A DNA stretch of 64,000 nucleotides from positions 868,001-932,000 of the forward strand of contig OY969623.1 in the NCBI GenBank assembly GCA_963701675.1. Direction: 5' to 3'. Shown piece after piece: positions 42,829 to 52,403 of this stretch (position 1 is the first letter of the stretch; each line of letters opens with the position of its first letter). The position numbers were made by a program, and so were the translations under genes. A model generated the notes under the pieces. It was not told the DNA's origin. It worked only from the letters and a program-made list of their open reading frames with translations, and did no database searches. The DNA comes from G963701675 sp963701675. GTDB lineage: Bacteria > Planctomycetota > Planctomycetia > Gemmatales > Gemmataceae.

Positions 42829-44191
42829 TCAAGCCGAGTCGGTGTTGTTGAAGTTCCTCGACAACCCGGGTTACGTTGTCGCGGCCGGCGTGGGCTTGTT
42901 CACGTTGGTCCTCGCCATTGCCTACCGTCAACAGGTTACTTTCTATCTGCGATTCATCTCGAAGAGCCTGTTTCGCAACGTGGTCCGAACCGTGCTGACT
43001 GCCCTGGCAACCTGCGTGTTCGTGTTGGTGGTGATTTTGATCTGGAGCGTGTTTGCGTTTATCGATCGGGTTACTGCGGACAAGGCGAAGGATTTCAAAA
43101 TTATCGCGACGGAACGCTGGCAGATACCGAGTCAGATGCCGTTCGCCTATGCGACAACCCTCGTTACCGGGGCCGCGAGTGAACCGGGAGACTATCGTGT
43201 CAATCCGGACAAAGACTCGATGACCTGGCAGTTTTACGGCGGCACGCTCGACGCCGCCAAGCCAACTCGAGAGAATCAGGTCTTCTTTTTCGGAATGGAG
43301 CCAAGCAAGTTCTTGGTAATGATGGAAGACGTCGATCAGTTTACGGCCCAGGAGAAAACAGACATCGCCAACGCTGCCATCGAAATGGAGGCCGACCCGC
43401 GCAAAGTGATTATCGGAATCCCGCTCCTTCAGCAAATAAACAAGAAGGTCGGCGATCGCGTAAAAGTCACCAGTTTCAACTATCGCGACATCAACCTTGA
43501 GATCGAGATCATCGGCACTCTTCCAGCGGGACGTTACGGCAAGGTCGGTGTGCTAAACCGGGCTTACTTGAACCGGGCGCTGGAAGATTATGAACGCCAG
43601 CGCGGCGTCAAGCATCCGATGGTCAATAAGACGCTCAACCTCGTTTGGCTGCGCGTGCCGGACCGTGCGGCCTTCCAGCGCGTCGCCGATCAGATTGAGA
43701 ATCGTGGCGCTTACACCAATCCATCCGTGAAATGCGAGATCGGGTCGTCGGCGATCGCCACGTTTCTGGAAGGCTATCGCGGATTCTTCTGGGTGGTTCG
43801 CTACCTCGCGGCGCCAGCCATCTTGATCACAATGGCACTGGTGATTGCAGCCTCGATCAGCATTAGCGTGCGCGAACGCCGCGCAGAGATGGCCGTACTA
43901 AAAGTTCTCGGATTTCGTCCGAGCCAGGTCATGCTGCTGGTGCTTGGTGAAGCGTTGCTCGTCGGTGCAGTGTGTGGAATCCTCGTCGGCGGCGGAACCT
44001 GGTTGATTGTGAATCAAGTTTATGGCGGTATTCCGCTGCAAATCGGTTTCTTCCCCGCATTTCGTGTTCCGATTGACGCCTGGTGGTGGGGCGCGGGAAT
44101 CGGAATCTTTACCGCCCTCGCCGGAAGCCTGATTCCGGCATGGTCGGCACGAACGGTCAAGGTCGCTGAAGTATTTGCCAAGGTTGCATGA
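42821..44191 (+). CDS. FtsX-type ABC permease (first of two)
   Basis: The 456-residue protein has an N-terminal pair of hydrophobic segments (VVAAGVGLFTLVLAIAY; TVLTALATCVFVLVVILIWS) and a large periplasmic domain (MacB-PCD-like). Three C-terminal helices follow, including YLAAPAILITMALVIAASIS, with the FtsX coupling signature VRERRAEMAVLKVLGFRPSQ. GTG 42821 overlaps the ATPase stop, implying translational coupling. It likely pairs with the second permease as a heterodimer rather than a homodimer. Together with the adaptor it forms a mechanotransmission-type exporter or extractor. Confidence 0.85.
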   Translation: MPSQAESVLLKFLDNPGYVVAAGVGLFTLVLAIAYRQQVTFYLRFISKSLFRNVVRTVLTALATCVFVLVVILIWSVFAFIDRVTADKAKDFKIIATERWQIPSQMPFAYATTLVTGAASEPGDYRVNPDKDSMTWQFYGGTLDAAKPTRENQVFFFGMEPSKFLVMMEDVDQFTAQEKTDIANAAIEMEADPRKVIIGIPLLQQINKKVGDRVKVTSFNYRDINLEIEIIGTLPAGRYGKVGVLNRAYLNRALEDYERQRGVKHPMVNKTLNLVWLRVPDRAAFQRVADQIENRGAYTNPSVKCEIGSSAIATFLEGYRGFFWVVRYLAAPAILITMALVIAASISISVRERRAEMAVLKVLGFRPSQVMLLVLGEALLVGAVCGILVGGGTWLIVNQVYGGIPLQIGFFPAFRVPIDAWWWGAGIGIFTALAGSLIPAWSARTVKVAEVFAKVA

Positions 44192-44197
44192 TCCATC

Positions 44198-45517
44198 ATG
44201 CTTGAATCACTCCGAGTTTCGCCGGTCGTGCTTATCGCTTTCGGCGTCTTCGCCGGCCTTATCGCGGCACTCGTGCTGCTGGGGAAGGTGCCGATCAGTT
44301 ACAACATCCGCAATTTGCGTGTCCGCTGGCGCGTCACCATCATGACGGCCCTCGCGTTCACCTCCGTCGTTGCGCTCATGGTTGTTATGCTCGCGTTCGT
44401 AAACGGCATGTACAAGCTGACAGAAAGCAGCGGCAAAGCCGACAACGTAATCATTTTGGCCGATGGCGCTACTGATGAGCAATTCAGCAACTTGGGCTTC
44501 GGTGAGATAAAGGAAATCGAGCTCCATTCGGGAGTTAAGCGCGACGATGAAGGAAAACCGCTCGCCAGTTGGGAGATTTATGTCGTCAGCAGCCAGCCAC
44601 TTCCCAAGCCCACCCCAGGTGGATCGAAACGCCGATTCGTGCAAATCCGCGGAATCGATGATCCGGCTCGCTCCGGAGCGGTGCACGGCGTGGGGCTCAA
44701 ACCCGGCGGCGTGTGGTTTTCACCGGCTGGCGTACAAACACTTGAAGACGGCAGCAGCGTATTGCAGGCAGTGCTTGGCTCCGGCATGGCACGTGTGCTT
44801 GGCGAGGACGCCGCCAGCGCGCCACTCGTTCACGGAGACAAATTCGAGCTTGGCGGGCGAATGTGGATCGTCAGCGGTGTCATGGATTCGGCGGGATCCA
44901 CCTTTGACTCTGAAGTCTGGAGTAAGCGCGATCTTATCGGTTCGTTATTCGGTAAAACCACGTACTCAACCGTCGTGTTAAAGGCGCCCGATGCCGCCGC
45001 CGCGATCGACCTGGCCAAGGACTTGAGCGCCCACTTCAAGAAGCCGGCAGTCAATGCCCAAACGGAAGTCGCGTATTACTCGCAGCTCAATGAAACGGGT
45101 AAGACGTTTCTGTACGTGTTCATGTTCGTCGCCGCCATCATGGCTATCGGCGGTGTTTTCGGCGTATTAAACACCATGTTCGCCGCCGTGAGTCAGCGCA
45201 CCAAGGACATCGGTGTGTTGCGAATCATCGGGTTTGCCCGCTGGCAAGTGCTAACCTCGTTCTTCCTGGAGGCGATGCTCTTGGCGATCATTGGTGGACT
45301 CGTTGGTTGCCTCATCGGCTTTCTGTCCAATGGCATGACGATGGAAAGTGTCGTGGGCGGCGGCCAAGGGAGCGGCAAGACTGTCGTTCTCAAACTCGTT
45401 GTGGATGCCAATATTCTGTTGCAGGGACTGCTCCTATCGCTGGGAATGGGATTCATCGGCGGCCTACTGCCGGCACTTTCCGCCATGCGCACGCGCCCGC
45501 TGGAATCGTTGCGGTAG
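44198..45517 (+). CDS. FtsX-type ABC permease (second of two)
   Basis: Topology matches the first permease: an N-terminal helix (VVLIAFGVFAGLIAALVLLG), a second near residue 50-70, a periplasmic domain, then C-terminal helices (TFLYVFMFVAAIMAIGGVFG). The coupling loop is QRTKDIGVLRIIGFARWQVL. It starts six bases after the first permease stop, so the two are co-translated and presumably heterodimerise. The periplasmic domain differs from that of the first permease, which suggests asymmetric substrate or adaptor contact. End of the exporter operon; the next gene starts 96 bases later on the same strand. Confidence 0.85.
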   Translation: MLESLRVSPVVLIAFGVFAGLIAALVLLGKVPISYNIRNLRVRWRVTIMTALAFTSVVALMVVMLAFVNGMYKLTESSGKADNVIILADGATDEQFSNLGFGEIKEIELHSGVKRDDEGKPLASWEIYVVSSQPLPKPTPGGSKRRFVQIRGIDDPARSGAVHGVGLKPGGVWFSPAGVQTLEDGSSVLQAVLGSGMARVLGEDAASAPLVHGDKFELGGRMWIVSGVMDSAGSTFDSEVWSKRDLIGSLFGKTTYSTVVLKAPDAAAAIDLAKDLSAHFKKPAVNAQTEVAYYSQLNETGKTFLYVFMFVAAIMAIGGVFGVLNTMFAAVSQRTKDIGVLRIIGFARWQVLTSFFLEAMLLAIIGGLVGCLIGFLSNGMTMESVVGGGQGSGKTVVLKLVVDANILLQGLLLSLGMGFIGGLLPALSAMRTRPLESLR

Positions 45518-45613
45518 GCGGCTTCTCTCGTTTCGCTTGAACTTTCCGTCTGGCCCCGTTACCGTAAACGGGTTCCGGATTGCGCTCCATTTGGCCCCAT
45601 AGGTGGTGGACTC

Positions 45614-47356
45614 GTGCCGCGGCTAATCGTCGTCAAAGGCGCTGACGAAGGAAAATCGTTCGACCTGAACCAGCCCGTGCTGGGAATCGGACGCGATGCC
45701 ACCAACATCGTCCGCCTACACGACACCGAAGTGTCGCGCCGACATGCGGAGTTTCGAATCAACAACGGCGAATGCCGGTTGATCGACGTCGGCAGCGCGA
45801 ACGGAACCTTCGTGAACAATCAGCCCGTCAAGGAAGCAGTTCTCAAAGTCGGCGACCACGTCCAAATCGGACAGAGTATTCTGGTTTATAGCGCGGGTCG
45901 AACGGACGGGAAGGATTCCAATCTCGCCAATCGAATCAGCATTGTGACGCCGGGTGACGACGAGTTGCCCTCGGCCATCATCAAAACTGTTACGCCAGCC
46001 GAAGGCAGCCGACTGCTTGCACAACCCGATCAAGCGGAAACGGAATGGCTGCGAACATCACTAGCCAACCTGGGCGTGATGTATGAAACAATCCAGGCCG
46101 TTAGTCACATTCTCGACTTGGACCATCTCCTCGCACGAATCATGGAGTTGATCTTCAAGTCCATCGAGGCGGACCGCGGCTGCATCATGCTCGGCGACGG
46201 ATCGCCCGGAAATCTCGAACCGAAAGCAGTGCGTTGGCGCGACGAGACCAACGCGCAGAATGAGAAGATCCCGGTCAGCCGAACCATCATGGAATACGTT
46301 CTCCGGGAAAAACAAGGCGTTCTGGTCTCGGACGCGCTCCAAGATGAGCGTTTCAATACTGGCATGAGCATCGTGAAGTACGGCATTCGCGAAGTGATCT
46401 GCGTGCCCATGAAAGGCCGGCATGATACGCTCGGTGTGCTGTACCTGGACACTTATAGCCATCTTCGCGATCTGATTACCAACAACAGCCCGGCGGGAAA
46501 GTTCACGGCCGACCACTTGACGCTCGCTGTGGCTATCGCCCACCAGGCTGCCTTGGCAGTCGAGGAAACCCGGTATCACCATGCCATGGTTCAAGCGGAG
46601 CGCCTCGCCGCCGTTGGGCAGACGATTGCCGCCGTCTCGCATCACATCAAGAACATTCTCCAAGGCTTGCGCAGCGGCAGCGAGATCCTCAAGATGGGCC
46701 TCGGAGAGAAAGACGACGAACTGGTGCAACAAGGCTGGCGCATTGTCGACAAGAATCAAGGTCGGATCTTTGAACTGGTCATGGACATGCTCAGCTATTC
46801 CAAGGAACGTGAACCGGCCATTGAAGACACGGACATCAATCGCGTTGTTCTTGACATCGTTGAGCTCTTGGCGGGACGGGCTAAGGAAATCGGGGCCTCA
46901 CTGGAAACGCGACTCGATGAAGAACTACCGCTGGTGCAAGCGGATCCGGAAGGACTTCACCGAGCGTTATTGAATGTGGTAAGCAACGCGTTGGACGCCG
47001 TGGAAAAGCGGCAACGGCCACAAGTCGGCATCATCACCGCCCTTGACAGTGAACCGGGATGGGTGCGGATCTCCGTGTTGGACAATGGCGTCGGCATCCG
47101 TCCGAACCAACTTGCGGACGTATTCAAGCCGTTCGTTAGCTCAAAAGGATCAAAAGGCACCGGGCTTGGCCTTCCGGTCAGTCGCAAGATCATGCGCGAA
47201 CACGGCGGCGACCTCATCGTCCAAAGTCAACCCGGTCGCGGAAGTCGGTTCGTCTTCACCCTGCCGATTCAGAGCCCGCTCAGCCAAGGTTCAAGCGGCA
47301 CCAGCCAACAGATTCCGGTATTCAAGCTTCCCACAGAAAACGGCGAAGAACATTAG
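45614..47356 (+). CDS. FHA-GAF sensor histidine kinase
   Basis: Residues 1-95 form an FHA domain that reads phosphothreonine (GIGRDATNIVRLHDTEVSRR, SANGTFVNN). Residues ~150-320 are a GAF sensor (VLVSDALQDERFNTGMSIVK, GVLYLDTYSHLR). The kinase core has the phospho-acceptor His in AAVSHHIKNILQGLRSG (about 341) and ATPase boxes NVVSNALDAVEKR, VLDNGVGIRP and GTGLGLPVSRKIMREHGG. No transmembrane helix is seen, so it is cytoplasmic. An FHA-headed histidine kinase could connect the many Ser/Thr kinases here to two-component signalling. The GTG start has AGGTGG upstream. No response regulator is adjacent. Confidence 0.88.
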   Translation: MPRLIVVKGADEGKSFDLNQPVLGIGRDATNIVRLHDTEVSRRHAEFRINNGECRLIDVGSANGTFVNNQPVKEAVLKVGDHVQIGQSILVYSAGRTDGKDSNLANRISIVTPGDDELPSAIIKTVTPAEGSRLLAQPDQAETEWLRTSLANLGVMYETIQAVSHILDLDHLLARIMELIFKSIEADRGCIMLGDGSPGNLEPKAVRWRDETNAQNEKIPVSRTIMEYVLREKQGVLVSDALQDERFNTGMSIVKYGIREVICVPMKGRHDTLGVLYLDTYSHLRDLITNNSPAGKFTADHLTLAVAIAHQAALAVEETRYHHAMVQAERLAAVGQTIAAVSHHIKNILQGLRSGSEILKMGLGEKDDELVQQGWRIVDKNQGRIFELVMDMLSYSKEREPAIEDTDINRVVLDIVELLAGRAKEIGASLETRLDEELPLVQADPEGLHRALLNVVSNALDAVEKRQRPQVGIITALDSEPGWVRISVLDNGVGIRPNQLADVFKPFVSSKGSKGTGLGLPVSRKIMREHGGDLIVQSQPGRGSRFVFTLPIQSPLSQGSSGTSQQIPVFKLPTENGEEH

Positions 47357-47373
47357 ACCTCTTGCGGTCTAGT
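47352..47373. terminator. Short hairpin between convergent genes
   Basis: TAGACC (47354-47359) and GGTCTA (47366-47371) pair perfectly around a six-base loop, between the stops of the histidine kinase and purN. Small but well placed for bidirectional termination. Confidence 0.4.
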
Positions 47374-47992
47374 GCACCATCCGCACCTTTCGCCGCTCGA
47401 TCCGCAACTTTCCTTCGGCGAATAGGCGAATTGCCTCCGGATACGCCTCACATTCCTGCTCGAACACACGCGCTGCCAGCGTCGCAGCCGTGTCGTCATC
47501 ACGTACGGGAACCGGACGCTGGAGGATGATCGGACCACGGTCGTATTCATTGTCCGCGAAGTGTACCGTACAACCCGACACCTTTGCGCCATATTCCAAA
47601 ACCGCCTCGTGAACCCGATGTCCGTAGAATCCCTTGCCGCAAAACGCGGGGATCAACGCCGGATGAATGTTCATTACTCGACCGAGAAAATCATCGGGAA
47701 TTTGCAGCAGTTGCATGAATCCGGCCAGGCAAACGAGTTCGGCTCTTGCTGAGCGACAGTGATCGAAAATCCGATGGCTAAAATCCTCAGGATCCTTGCA
47801 TTGATCACGCTTCACGATCGCGGTCGGCACCTGCGCAAGGCGTGCGCGCTCCAATCCATAAGCGTCTGCCCGATTGGACGCAACCAGTACAACTCGCGCT
47901 AACAATCGCCCATCGGTGATGCGGTCCAGTAAGTTTTGTAAGGTTGTGCCGTTGCCGCTCAGCAACACCGCAAGACGAACAGGTACATCCAT
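47369..47992 (-). CDS. purN: Phosphoribosylglycinamide formyltransferase
   Basis: This enzyme transfers a formyl group from 10-formyl-tetrahydrofolate to GAR in purine synthesis. Seen are RLAVLLSGNGTTLQNLLD (phosphate-binding N-terminus), VCLAGFMQLL, the catalytic NIHPALIPAF with Asn and His, GYGVHEAVLEYGAKVSGCTV-like text (here GHRVHEAVLEYGAKVSGCTV), and HFADNEYDRGPIILQRPVPV with the catalytic Asp. Length 207 residues is typical. The gene is convergent with the histidine kinase and stands alone, not in a pur operon. Confidence 0.92.
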   Translation of the reverse strand: MDVPVRLAVLLSGNGTTLQNLLDRITDGRLLARVVLVASNRADAYGLERARLAQVPTAIVKRDQCKDPEDFSHRIFDHCRSARAELVCLAGFMQLLQIPDDFLGRVMNIHPALIPAFCGKGFYGHRVHEAVLEYGAKVSGCTVHFADNEYDRGPIILQRPVPVRDDDTAATLAARVFEQECEAYPEAIRLFAEGKLRIERRKVRMVH

Positions 47993-48128
47993 ACTTCCTG
48001 CAATACAGCGAAATGCTTCTAGTGGCTATCCCGAGCCGCTGCTGTTACTTCCGTGTCCGATCTGTGGGAGCCGAGTGATTCAGTCCACTTCGTCGCCTCA
48101 TCTAATAGCTCATGAACTATGAGCCAGG

Positions 48129-48359
48129 TTAGAAGCGCGCCAGCGCGCCACCGATGGTCATTCCCCAAACGCCGCCAACGGTTTGGACGGCACGCTCAGG
48201 AGCTTCCAGACGCTTAGCCAGGGTGACACCGAGATGGTAACCCCACATCATACCCTGGAGGCAGAAGAAATAGCTTACAACGACACCGCCAACACCGATT
48301 ACGAACATTAGAACCCAGTGGATGAGAGGACGCGACTGTTTGGCCGATGTTGTGTCCAT
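48129..48359 (-). CDS. Small membrane protein of unknown function (76 aa)
   Basis: ATG 48359 has AGGA nine bases upstream. Two hydrophobic stretches (WVLMFVIGVGGVVVSYFFCL and GGVWGMTIGGALARF) make this a likely one- or two-pass membrane protein. I do not recognise a family. It lies 11 bases downstream of the aspartic-protease-like gene on the same strand, so the two may be co-transcribed; purN follows 136 bases later. Confidence 0.6.
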   Translation of the reverse strand: MDTTSAKQSRPLIHWVLMFVIGVGGVVVSYFFCLQGMMWGYHLGVTLAKRLEAPERAVQTVGGVWGMTIGGALARF

Positions 48360-48370
48360 TCGCCCGTTTC

Positions 48371-48745
48371 CTAGTCGACTTCGGCTACGATTCCGTCGAC
48401 ATCACGCGGATAGACAATCTGACGAGTGCAATCCACGAGCAGATCCAGATCTTCCAACACGATGGCGCCAATAAGTGCGGTGGTTCGATGCGGTTCCACC
48501 ATCGCACGGAAAAGTCCCGGGAGTCCAAGCAAGGTTAACTGGACTTGGCCAACCTGTGAACGAACTGCAGATCGTTGATCGGCATATCGAACTCTCACAT
48601 TCTCGAGAGGCGGCAGGTCGAGCTGACTTACAACGGACTCGGGTAGGGCTAAATATTGCGAGCCCGTGTCAACCACTCCCTGAATTTCAACGCTTCGCAC
48701 TCTGTCCGACGGCAACACGTCGGCCATGGCCATCGCCACATCCAC
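48371..48745 (-). CDS. Retropepsin-like (clan AA) aspartic protease family protein
   Basis: VVDTGSQYLALPESVVSQLD contains the DTG(S) catalytic triad with the flanking hydrophobics of retropepsin-like single-domain aspartic proteases, and the later ALIGAIVLEDLDLLVD matches the 'iG...l..l.l.id' flap-end motif of this family. Active enzymes would be homodimers. At 124 residues the length is right. The start is unsure: GTG 48745 lacks a ribosome-binding site, and the frame is open for about 25 codons upstream without an ATG. A small membrane protein follows 11 bases downstream. Substrate unknown. Confidence 0.68.
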   Translation of the reverse strand: MDVAMAMADVLPSDRVRSVEIQGVVDTGSQYLALPESVVSQLDLPPLENVRVRYADQRSAVRSQVGQVQLTLLGLPGLFRAMVEPHRTTALIGAIVLEDLDLLVDCTRQIVYPRDVDGIVAEVD

Positions 48746-48904
48746 GTTGTTGGTGATATTCGAGCCATTTCTGTTTTTCCGTTCTTTTCCATCGCTGGCA
48801 CTGTTATCGCTCTCTTCTCATGTCGCTACAGCGAGGGTAGCTGCTGACATTCGTTCTCCGCTGATAGAATACACCCTTTCCCCCGACAATACGAGGTGGC
48901 CGAG

Positions 48905-51900
48905 ATGCCCTTTGTGAAGGTCGAAACACAAGTCGATTTCCCATCACAGGAGAAGAGCGTTCTCGAATTCTGGACGTCAAACGACGTGTTTGAGCGCCTC
49001 CGCGACAAGAACCGCGGCAAGCCGCGCTGGTCGTTCCTCGACGGACCGATCACGGCCAACAACCCGATGGGCGTGCACCACGCCTGGGGGCGGACGTACA
49101 AGGACGTGTTCCAGCGCTATTTCGCGATGAACGGCCGCGACCAACGCTATCAGAACGGCTTTGACTGTCAGGGCTTGTGGGTCGAGGTGGAGGTCGAAAA
49201 AGAACTGGGCCTTAGTTCGAAGCGTGATATCGAAAACCTCGTGCCCGGCGACCGATTTGCCAGCATCGATAAGTTCGTGGGCCTTTGCAAGGAGCGCGTG
49301 GACAAGTTCGCGCGAAGACAAACGGAACAATCCATCCGGCTCGGGCAGTGGATGGACTGGGACCGTGAGTCTGACTGGGCTAAACCGCCAGACGAGAGGC
49401 GCAGTTACTTCACGATGTCGGAGGAAAACAACTATACCATTTGGCGGTTTCTCAAGAAATGCCACGAGCGCAACCTTGTCTATCGTGGTTATGACTCGAT
49501 GCCGTGGTGCCCGCGCTGTGCAGTGGGCATCAGCCAAATGGAGATGCACGAAGGCTACGTAATGGTGGCCCATCGTGCGGTATTCGTGCGTTTTCCGCTG
49601 CGCGGCCGATCGGGCGAGAACCTTCTCATTTGGACCACGACGCCCTGGACGCTGAGCAGCAACGTGGCCGCCGCCGTGAATCCCGAGTTGACGTATTTGA
49701 AAGTCAAACATCGAGATCAGATTTACTACCTCGCGAAAGGCGCATTCAAAGCGCAGCGACTCGAGGAAGACTTCAAACGCAAGAACTGGCTCGAGGGTGT
49801 GCCGAAACTCAAGACCCTGGAACAAATCTTTAAGGAAAAAGGCGGCTTCGAGATAGTCGGCGAGGTGGGCGGCGCGGAAATGGTCGGCTGGCAATTCACC
49901 GGGCCCTTCGATGAGTTGCCCGCCCAGGCACATCCCGGCGGATTTCCCGAAGACGTCGCGGAGGCGGCCCGTCGCCAGGGATGGGCGTCCAGCCAATCCG
50001 CTCGCGACTTGCATCGTGTCATCGCCTGGAAGGACGTCGGCGAATCGGAAGGCACCGGGATCGTTCACATCGCCCCGGGCTGCGGCGCCGAAGACTTTGG
50101 CTTGGGAAAAGACGAACGGTTGGTGGCCCTCGCGCCGCTCGATGAACTCGGCAACTTTATTGCGGGTTTTGGTGGGTTGGAAGGGAAGTCGGCGGTCGAT
50201 CAGGCCACTACTGATTGGATCCTCGACAATCTGAAGCAAAAACAGCTCTTACTCGAAGTCGAACGCTATCCACACAACTACCCGCATTGTTGGCGGTGCA
50301 AAACCGAACTCCTGTTCCGTCTCGTCGACGAGTGGTATATCAACATGTCTTGGCGTGACGAGATCATGGACTCGACGCGCCAAGTGACGTTTCTTCCGGC
50401 ATCGATCAACGGCTTGGAGCGAGAGCTCGATTGGTTGCGAAACATGGGCGATTGGATGATCTCCAAGAAGCGTTTTTGGGGCCTGGCGCTGCCGATTTGG
50501 GTTGATGAAGAGACGGGTGACTTCGACGTCATTGGCTCGAAGGAGGAATTGAAAGAGCGTGCGGTCGAAGGCTGGGAACATATGCAAGGCCATAGCCCCC
50601 ACCGGCCTCGGATCGACCGCGTGAGAATCCGGAATCCGAAGACGGGCAACCTCATGTCCCGCATTCCCGACGTCGGGAATCCGTGGCTCGATGCGGGCAT
50701 CGTGCCGTACTCGACCATGGGCTACAACCGCGACCGCCGCGAATGGGAAAAGTGGTTCCCTGCCGACTTCATCACCGAGTCATTCCCCGGCCAGTTCCGC
50801 AATTGGTTCTACGCCATCCTGGCCATGAGCACGATGCTGGAAGGGCGTGCACCGATGAAGGTCCTGCTCGGCCATGCATCGGTTAGGGATGAAAAGGGCG
50901 AAGAGATGCACAAGTCGAGGGGCAACGCCATCCCCTTCGACGACGCGGCCGACAAGATCAGTGCCGATCTCATGCGCTGGATGTTCTGCCGTCATAATCC
51001 GGCCAACAACATCAACTTTGGATATGGCGCGGCCGAGGAAATCCGAAGCAAGTTCGTGTTGAAATTATGGAACACGTATGCCTTTTTTTGCAATTACGCC
51101 CGCCTCGACAAGTTCGATCCCGTGCAACCGCCCGTGCCCGTGAAGGACCGCCCGGACATCGACCGCTGGATTCTCTCCGATTTACAGAAACTCATTCAGA
51201 CGGCGCGCCGCTCGTTTGAGGAGTTCAATGTGATGGCTTTTTGCCTCGCCGCGGAGGAATTCGTCGATAACAAGCTGAGCAACTGGTACGTCCGTCGCAA
51301 CCGCAGGCGCTTTTGGAAGAGTGAGCAAGGCACGGACAAGCGGGCGGCATATCAGACACTCTACACCGTTCTCGTCACCTTCACGAAACTCATCGCGCCG
51401 ATTGTGCCGTTTTTCACCGAGAGAATGTTTCAAAACCTCGCGCAGACACCCACCGCAAGCGTACACTTGACCGATTATCCCGAGGTTGACCGGGCGCTGA
51501 TTGACGAGGAGTTGTCGTCGGACATGGAAGCACTGTTGCGGCTGGTGTCGCTTGGCTCGGCCGCGCGAAACCTCGTGAAGATCAAGGTGCGCCAACCGTT
51601 GGCTGAACTTCGGGTGCAATCTGCCGGCGACAGCGACCGCCGCGCCGTCGAGCGATTTGAGGATCAAGTCTGTGAAGAGCTAAACGTGAAAAAGGTCTCA
51701 CTGCACAACCCTGACGGGGCGCCGCTACTTCATCCCGAAATCAAGCCGAATATGAAATCCCTCGGCCCAAAGTTCGGCGCCGATCTCAATTCGGTGGTCG
51801 CCGGGCTTCGTGCGCTCGACGCCGCGGCGGTGGCCGACCGGGTCGCCAAGGGTGAGAAATTCAGTCTGGATTGTCCCGGGCACATCAATCCAACATTGGA

Positions 51901-52279
51901 GCCAACCGACGTGATCGTGTCCTATCGAGCGCCGGACGGATGGGCGGGTGTGATGGATCGTGGAACTCAAGTCGCCATCGACGCACGGATCACCGAAGAG
52001 CTAGCCTTGGAAGGAATTGCGCGCGATATCGTGAGACAGGTGCAAGAGTTACGCAAACAGTCGGCTTTGGAAATGGAAGACCGGATTATCTTGTTCCTGG
52101 GTACCGATTCGCCGAGGTTGCAACGTGCCATCGACGATCATCGACAATACATTGCGGCCGAGACGCTGGCCAGCGAACGGTCGTCGCAACCCATCGGCTT
52201 GTCCGCTCACCGCGCGGATGTCAAGGTAGACAAGGAAGCACTCACTATTGAGCTACGAAAAATGAGCGCGCTGCAATAA
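48905..52279 (+). CDS. ileS: Isoleucine-tRNA ligase
   Basis: The class I synthetase charges tRNA(Ile). The HIGH-equivalent lies in ITANNPMGVHHAWGRTYKD; zinc cysteines in MPWCPRCAVGIS and HCWRCKTELLFR; the editing/CP1 domain in IWTTTPWTLSSNVAAAVNPE and GTGIVHIAPGCGAEDFGLG. The KMSKS loop reads EEMHKSRGNAIPF rather than KMSKSLGN. The anticodon-binding domain (LSDLQKLIQTARRSFEEFN; DNKLSNWYVRRNRRRFW) and a C-terminal extension complete a 1124-residue, eukaryote-like long form. ATG 48905 is chosen: ACGAGG lies nine bases upstream, whereas the GTG at 48896 directly abuts that site. A short palindromic hairpin follows the stop. Confidence 0.93.
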   Translation: MPFVKVETQVDFPSQEKSVLEFWTSNDVFERLRDKNRGKPRWSFLDGPITANNPMGVHHAWGRTYKDVFQRYFAMNGRDQRYQNGFDCQGLWVEVEVEKELGLSSKRDIENLVPGDRFASIDKFVGLCKERVDKFARRQTEQSIRLGQWMDWDRESDWAKPPDERRSYFTMSEENNYTIWRFLKKCHERNLVYRGYDSMPWCPRCAVGISQMEMHEGYVMVAHRAVFVRFPLRGRSGENLLIWTTTPWTLSSNVAAAVNPELTYLKVKHRDQIYYLAKGAFKAQRLEEDFKRKNWLEGVPKLKTLEQIFKEKGGFEIVGEVGGAEMVGWQFTGPFDELPAQAHPGGFPEDVAEAARRQGWASSQSARDLHRVIAWKDVGESEGTGIVHIAPGCGAEDFGLGKDERLVALAPLDELGNFIAGFGGLEGKSAVDQATTDWILDNLKQKQLLLEVERYPHNYPHCWRCKTELLFRLVDEWYINMSWRDEIMDSTRQVTFLPASINGLERELDWLRNMGDWMISKKRFWGLALPIWVDEETGDFDVIGSKEELKERAVEGWEHMQGHSPHRPRIDRVRIRNPKTGNLMSRIPDVGNPWLDAGIVPYSTMGYNRDRREWEKWFPADFITESFPGQFRNWFYAILAMSTMLEGRAPMKVLLGHASVRDEKGEEMHKSRGNAIPFDDAADKISADLMRWMFCRHNPANNINFGYGAAEEIRSKFVLKLWNTYAFFCNYARLDKFDPVQPPVPVKDRPDIDRWILSDLQKLIQTARRSFEEFNVMAFCLAAEEFVDNKLSNWYVRRNRRRFWKSEQGTDKRAAYQTLYTVLVTFTKLIAPIVPFFTERMFQNLAQTPTASVHLTDYPEVDRALIDEELSSDMEALLRLVSLGSAARNLVKIKVRQPLAELRVQSAGDSDRRAVERFEDQVCEELNVKKVSLHNPDGAPLLHPEIKPNMKSLGPKFGADLNSVVAGLRALDAAAVADRVAKGEKFSLDCPGHINPTLEPTDVIVSYRAPDGWAGVMDRGTQVAIDARITEELALEGIARDIVRQVQELRKQSALEMEDRIILFLGTDSPRLQRAIDDHRQYIAAETLASERSSQPIGLSAHRADVKVDKEALTIELRKMSALQ

Positions 52280-52283
52280 GCGG

Positions 52284-52299
52284 TTAAGCCCCGGCTTAA
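52284..52299. terminator. Small hairpin after ileS
   Basis: TTAAGCC (52284-52290) and GGCTTAA (52293-52299) form a short stem shortly after the ileS stop. No T tract follows. Possible terminator only. Confidence 0.3.
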
Positions 52300-52403
52300 T
52301 TCTGCGGTCAGCACCGTAGCGGACCTTAACAGCGCATCCAGCCAGGGCACGTGCGGGCTCGTATCATTCCACTAGGAAGTCTCAAGATCGGACGGATCGA
52401 GTT

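Noticed and set aside
48977..50239. A 420-codon open frame on the minus strand inside ileS
   Set aside because: The plus strand encodes an intact isoleucyl-tRNA synthetase with catalytic and editing motifs; the antisense frame has none.
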